NCBI GenBank assembly: GCA_029582165.1 | Contig: CM055872.1 | Coordinates: 27,822,243 to 27,886,242, forward strand | DNA: 64,000 nt | Direction of reading: 5' to 3' | Source of the DNA: Portulaca oleracea | Lineage: Eukaryota > Streptophyta > Magnoliopsida > Caryophyllales > Portulacaceae | In this document: one piece after another, positions 59,753 through 64,000 of the stretch | Numbering within the stretch: position 1 is the first letter of the stretch | How the letters are laid out: each line of letters begins with the position of its first letter | Notes under the pieces: model-generated | Databases searched by the model: none | What the model was told of the DNA's origin: nothing | What the model saw: the letters and a program-made list of their open reading frames with translations, nothing else | Position numbers and translations under genes: made by a program

Positions 59753-60770
59753 CTACAAAAAAAACCCCACGGAAATCTACAAAATTGAGTTTTTCGATGG
59801 AACGAATTACAAATGTTGGTCCCAAAAATTGTTGCTTTATCATGAGCAATTAGAGATTGATTATGTTCTCTCCCCACCTCATCTCGACCAACCAGATGTG
59901 CCTCCACCACCTCCATAGAACAATCTTGAACAAACTCCTTCTGCTCTTTGGACTCCAGTTGTTCCTCTAGATGAGAATGCCGAAAAGAAATTGGAGAAAG
60001 ATAATAAAGTTACGTGAAGTTACCTTCTTAACAACATGTCGAACCCGTTGTTTGATTTATTCATCAATTTCAAGTCAACACAAAACCATATGGAACAAGA
60101 TTGAGATCAACTAAGACGTTGATGATGTTGGAAAGAAGAAGTATGTCGTTAGCAAGTGGTTACATCAGTTCTAGATTGTAGATGACAAGCCTATTATGGA
60201 GCAGGTTCATGTCTATGAGAAAATGTGTGCTGAAGTGTTGAATGAAGGAATGAAAATGTGCGAAGTTTTACAAGCAAATGTGTTGATTGAGAAGTTTCCA
60301 CCATCTTGGAGTGACTATAAGAATCATCTCAAGCACAAGAAGAAGGATCTGGCCCTTCAAGAACTGGTGAGTCATATGAGAACTAAGAAATAAAATCGTT
60401 TGAAAGATAAGATGTCTTCTCTCACTTTAAATTTTGTTACAACTAATCTAGTTGAATTTGTTATATCTTCTAATAAGGACAAGTTCAAAGGAAAGAACAA
60501 AAAAGACCAGAAGTAATCCAAGCAATAGAATCAAGTGAGGAAGCCTAATACTAAAATCCAGAACCTGAAGGTTCTCTGCTATTTCAGTGGCAAACCATGC
60601 CACAGGGCATATCAGTGTAACAAGCATAAAGGAGAAAATCAAGACCACCAGTAACCCGCTAGACAGAATGGCAGTCAAAATCAAGAAAATCTCAAAGAGG
60701 ACACTGAAGTAATCACCATGTTAACTTGGCCAATACATGCTTATAAATTGAACATTGTTGGGACACTCCC
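59753..60770 (+). pseudogene. Ty1/copia gag remnant
   Basis: Pieces in order: FFDGTNYKCWSQKLLLYHEQ, then EQVHVYEKMCAEVLNEGMKM, LQANVLIEKFPPSWSDYKNH and LKHKKKDLALQELVSHMRT, then KDKFKGKNKKDQK, then a damaged CCHC knuckle CYFSGKPCHRAYQC (second Cys is Ser). This is the copia gag order. More than six stop codons make it a fossil. No LTR is identified. The pieces differ from the intact copia gag at 63742, so this is another family. Confidence 0.8.
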
Positions 60771-63085
60771 AACAGCCAAGGCATGTTATCATTTCTCCTT
60801 GGGAGTTGGATATGGATAACATTCATTATACCAAAGACGTCTCCAATTTGATGTTAAATCACATCCTATCCATTCACGACTCATTCCAAGACTTGATTGA
60901 GGTTTGTTTGGGATTACGGAGTAAGGTGTAAAGGGTTTCTCATTCAGTCATTTGATGAGTTAAGGGGTTTATCGGGGTAGGAAAATATGGTTCGTGGGGC
61001 GTGGGTTCTTTGTAACTATGGATTTGGTGGAGTTTTGCAAGGCTAATTTTTGTTGAGGGAAGATGGTATGTTATCGGCAATAGGAATACACATATTCAAG
61101 CACCGAAATAGTTTCAAGCAACAGTACCAACAACACAAGGGTTCCCACATAGCAAAGCATCTGAAGCCAACACAAAAATTAGAATTTGTAAGATTATAAA
61201 CAAAATAAACTGAACCGAGCAAGACCAATCACTGGACTCGACAACTAACGGATCGATTAGTCTATCCATGCTTGTAACTGGAACTAGTCTACTGCTCAAA
61301 CAGATGAGACCAGCCAGTCATCTAACCTATCGGTTAGATTATTAACTAGTAGCCATTATCGTATTTCTAATTTTTGTAATAATTTTGCAAATTCTAATTT
61401 TTATGAATAAATCATAAATTTCCAGAAAATCATACAAGAAAGAATAAGATGAAAGAGTCACCAGTTAACTTTAAAGATAAATTAACAAACTAAAAAGAGT
61501 ATGTTCGGCCTACTATTAAGAAATCGAATTCGGGGGTAAGGTTACAAGTCAGAAAATTAAATAACTTTCAATCTACTCTTTTATACAAATGGGACTCTAC
61601 TAAAATTAGGGTTTTTTAAAAGAAGAGTAGCAAAATAATTTAAAGATTTCATCCTATTAAACTATTATGCATGCAAAATAAGTAAAGGACAAGAATATAA
61701 GAAAATTACACATATTATACAAGTGTGATTATCAAGTTAAGGCTACATGATTAGAATAATAAGAATGCAAAATAATAATAAATTGAAATAATCTAACCTC
61801 AAATCAGCATGCAAACACTTCGCACACAAGGAGATAATGAAGGAGAAGCAAAGAGAATTCTTTGTGTCAATATATAGCGATCGCATTCCGAAAAAAAAAT
61901 ATTATCAAAAAGCAAAACTTAAGCTTGGGAGGTTAAAAAGCGTGAATCTCAAGCCATGAGCTTATACGTTCATGATTGTTTAACTTCGAGAATGTTTTAA
62001 ACCTTAGGCGTGGCACCCAAATAAAGGAAACCTAACAAGGTTTAATAGCATCGTATTTTTAATTTATATTTTATGAATTTGTAATTGAGAAACTTTATTG
62101 ATTCTTAAAGTACCAATAAATATTTTTCCTAATACCTTTATCGACCAAATTTTCTATTCACCACAGGCTATATGAGGACCGAAATTGGTGGTCATGCTAC
62201 TCATATTTTTTTATCTAGTTATGCACTAAGGTGCCTTCAGTAACACTAGAAATAAAATACATAAAGGAATGTTGGGGCTTTACACTTGTACCCAAATTAT
62301 TCCCTATTATTTCTGTGCATGAGGAGGAAATATACTGTAATGAAACTCTTCAAAAATCTTAGGAAAGTTATGCAGAAATATTCCCTTATTTACCTCCTTA
62401 AACACTCAACCATGATGACATCTCACCTCTTAAACACTAGGCTCACTAAATCTCACTCCTATACCCCCATTTTTCAGCCCCCTCCTCTTTCTCTCTTAAA
62501 CTGAGTTTCTATCTCTCTCTCTCTCTCTCTCTATAAAAGTATCATCCTCTCAACTTCTAAGATTCGTAAAAACACCAAACTCATTCAGCCTAACTCAAAG
62601 AAAAGAAAACTAAAGAAGATCAAGTCATAGAGTAAGGATGTTTAGCAAGTTTGTTATTTGGAAAGCTTCAAGGAAGTAAACTCAAGCCCCTTCCATCTAC
62701 ATTTCTACACAAAGGAGACTCTTCTTGCTACTATTTGGGTCTACCTACAAGAACAAAGTATTTAAGCTAATTTTAGAATCACAAACGCTTTAGGAAGAAC
62801 ACCTCACTTACATGAACAATCTAACCCAACTTAGGGCTCGATTTTTCTCATGCTTATAAAAAACTTTTGACCAAGATTCCTAAATGAAGAATGTATCATT
62901 AGATGTCTAGAAAAGTACCTAAAAAGTCGTTCTTACAAAACCTTTAAGAGAAGGGAGTTATGATGCTCTATCCGAGATCTACCCAAATACGTGACAGTTA
63001 CGAGAGGTGTCTGTATTTTTGTAAATTTTGTATAAATTCATGCATATATAAAGTCAAACAAAAACATAGAGTTAAACTAGGCTTC
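60771..63085. other. No gene recognised
   Basis: AT-rich sequence without coding remnants that I can name, apart from a promoter-like patch listed separately. Confidence 0.45.
62508..62540 (+). promoter_or_regulatory. Promoter-like (CT)n plus TATA box
   Basis: A run of CT dinucleotides is followed at once by TATAAAAGT (TATA at 62532-62538) and then a CA-rich stretch, the usual pattern of a plant Pol II core promoter. The first ATG downstream (62638) opens only a 13-codon frame (MFSKFVIWKASRK), so no product is assigned. The patch may be a coincidence or may start a non-coding transcript. Confidence 0.3.
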
Positions 63086-63741
63086 AAATGTTGATAGTTT
63101 TGCTATTTGATAATAAGGAGGGTGAAAGGTGAAAAGTCCCACATTGGTAGTGGAAGGGACTTTTCACTAGTTTATAAGGTATAGTACTACTTGGGCTTAT
63201 AATTAGCTAATGGGCTACTATGGAGCTAGTGGTGGTACTAAGGTTCAATGCTCCGCATTGAATCACTGCCATGTATGCCGCTGGTCGGCGGCTTATTAGA
63301 CGACACTTAGCACTTTGCACGCTTGTGCGCGGTGCCGGAGTCGGAGATTTATAATGTATTAATTACATTATAATTTTCGTTTTAATTATTTATTTAATTT
63401 GTTTAAATAAATAAAATCAGTTATATCCAGATTTTTCTGGATATAATAGGGCTGTTATTAATTAATTAATTAATTAATTAATTAATTTTAATAACTGCAA
63501 AGCCAAAAACTACCTTCAACCACCCTATCTTCTTCACGTTTAATTCACAGAGAGAATAAGGGAAGATTTTAGTTTTGCTCTTCTGAGATTTTTCACAAGG
63601 CTTGATTACTCTTAGAGGGATATTTGCTAATCTTGAGAGCATCTGAGTGATAGAGGGCAAATAATTCCTTAAAGACAGAGAATTATATTCACATTCAAGC
63701 CTTTTCTTCTCAAAATTTTTCAACAATTTTAAGGAATTATT
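63086..63741 (+). other. Probable LTR and leader of a copia element
   Basis: GAAAAGTCCCACATTGGTAG at 63132, a TTTATAAGGTATAG TATA-like site about 30 bases later, and the intact gag start at 63742 suggest an LTR promoter and leader. A (TTAA)n run lies at 63452-63486. I see no clear primer site, so the LTR borders are not set. Confidence 0.4.
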
Positions 63742-64000
63742 ATGGCTGATTCTGAAAGTTCTTCTGCTTTGAAATTCATGAATCCCGATTTCATGATGCA
63801 AGACAAATTCGATGGCACAAATTACAATCGTTGGAAGGACAAGATGATATTTTTACTCACTGCCTTGAATGTTGTCTATCTTCTGGATCCAAACCTGCCT
63901 GAGATCGAAGATGCCAAGGAGTCGGATCCACCGGAACGTAAGCAAAAGGTTGCAAAACTACAGAAGAAAAGGAAGGATGATGAGTTTGTGTGTCGAGGAC
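63742..64000 (+). CDS. Ty1/copia gag, 5' part (runs off the window)
   Basis: The frame MADSESSSALKFMNPDFMMQ then DKFDGTNYNRWKDKMIFLLT and ALNVVYLLDPNLP is open to the window edge (86 codons). F-G-x-NY-x-W-x-x-K-M is the N-terminal signature of copia-type gag. Gag forms the virus-like particle that carries the element RNA. ATG sits in a normal context, AATTATTATGG. There is no defect so far, so this may be a young copy. Confidence 0.88.
   Translation, partial: MADSESSSALKFMNPDFMMQDKFDGTNYNRWKDKMIFLLTALNVVYLLDPNLPEIEDAKESDPPERKQKVAKLQKKRKDDEFVCRG

Overview
The window is nuclear DNA of a flowering plant. The evidence is spliceosomal introns, plant-type transposons (Ty3/gypsy chromovirus, Ty1/copia gag, FAR1-like Mutator transposases, Helitron, CACTA), and fragments of plant genes (an F-box protein like SKIP31, an importin-beta3-like fragment). 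I cannot name the species. Almost everything is transposable-element (TE) sequence, much of it decayed. The one open frame that looks like a possible host gene lies at 34.68-35.08 kb.

Layout. 0-5.8 kb: microsatellite, a small inverted-repeat element, then exon fragments of two unrelated genes next to a CACTA-type terminus ending at 5798. 5.8-10.3 kb: a decayed Mutator-like element (MULE) of the Ulp1-protease class, with 310-bp tandem units and many copies of a TGTGGTCA motif. 10.4-23.9 kb: a complete-length Ty3/gypsy chromovirus (Tekay-like) on the minus strand, with 3.76-kb LTRs, tRNA-iMet primer site, gag-protease-RT-RNaseH-integrase-chromodomain in broken frames, and an extra ORF before gag. 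24.4-29.3 kb: a non-autonomous Helitron with captured exons and a clear 3' hairpin plus CTAG end. 29.9-33.8 kb and 38.3-48.6 kb: two related MULEs sharing long terminal inverted repeats (TIRs). The larger carries a FAR1-like transposase (+) convergent with an 11-exon Ulp1-type protease gene (-). The smaller is a scrambled derivative. 48.65-59.5 kb: a different MULE with a FAR1-like transposase followed by an OTU cysteine-protease region, a convergent unknown gene, a CACTA element inside the transposase's first intron, and a palindrome-rich LTR-like insertion. 59.7-60.7 kb: dead copia gag. 63.7-64.0 kb: start of an intact copia gag running off the window.

Most elements sit exactly at (TA)n tracts. 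The chromovirus, the Helitron, both related MULEs and the right end of the 5.8-10.3 kb element all abut TA microsatellites, so the region looks like a chain of insertions into TA repeats.

The most unusual signals are four. (1) Both Ulp1-type copies have Ser (AGC) where the catalytic Cys is expected. (2) Non-coding parts of the related MULEs are packed with a GATGTCCAT motif that is mostly in the sense strand of the gene it flanks and flips between the convergent genes. (3) The third Ulp1-type element uses a different motif, TGTGGTCA, in a similar way. (4) An array of the 12-bp palindrome GCACGATCGTGC lies at 56.8-57.1 kb.
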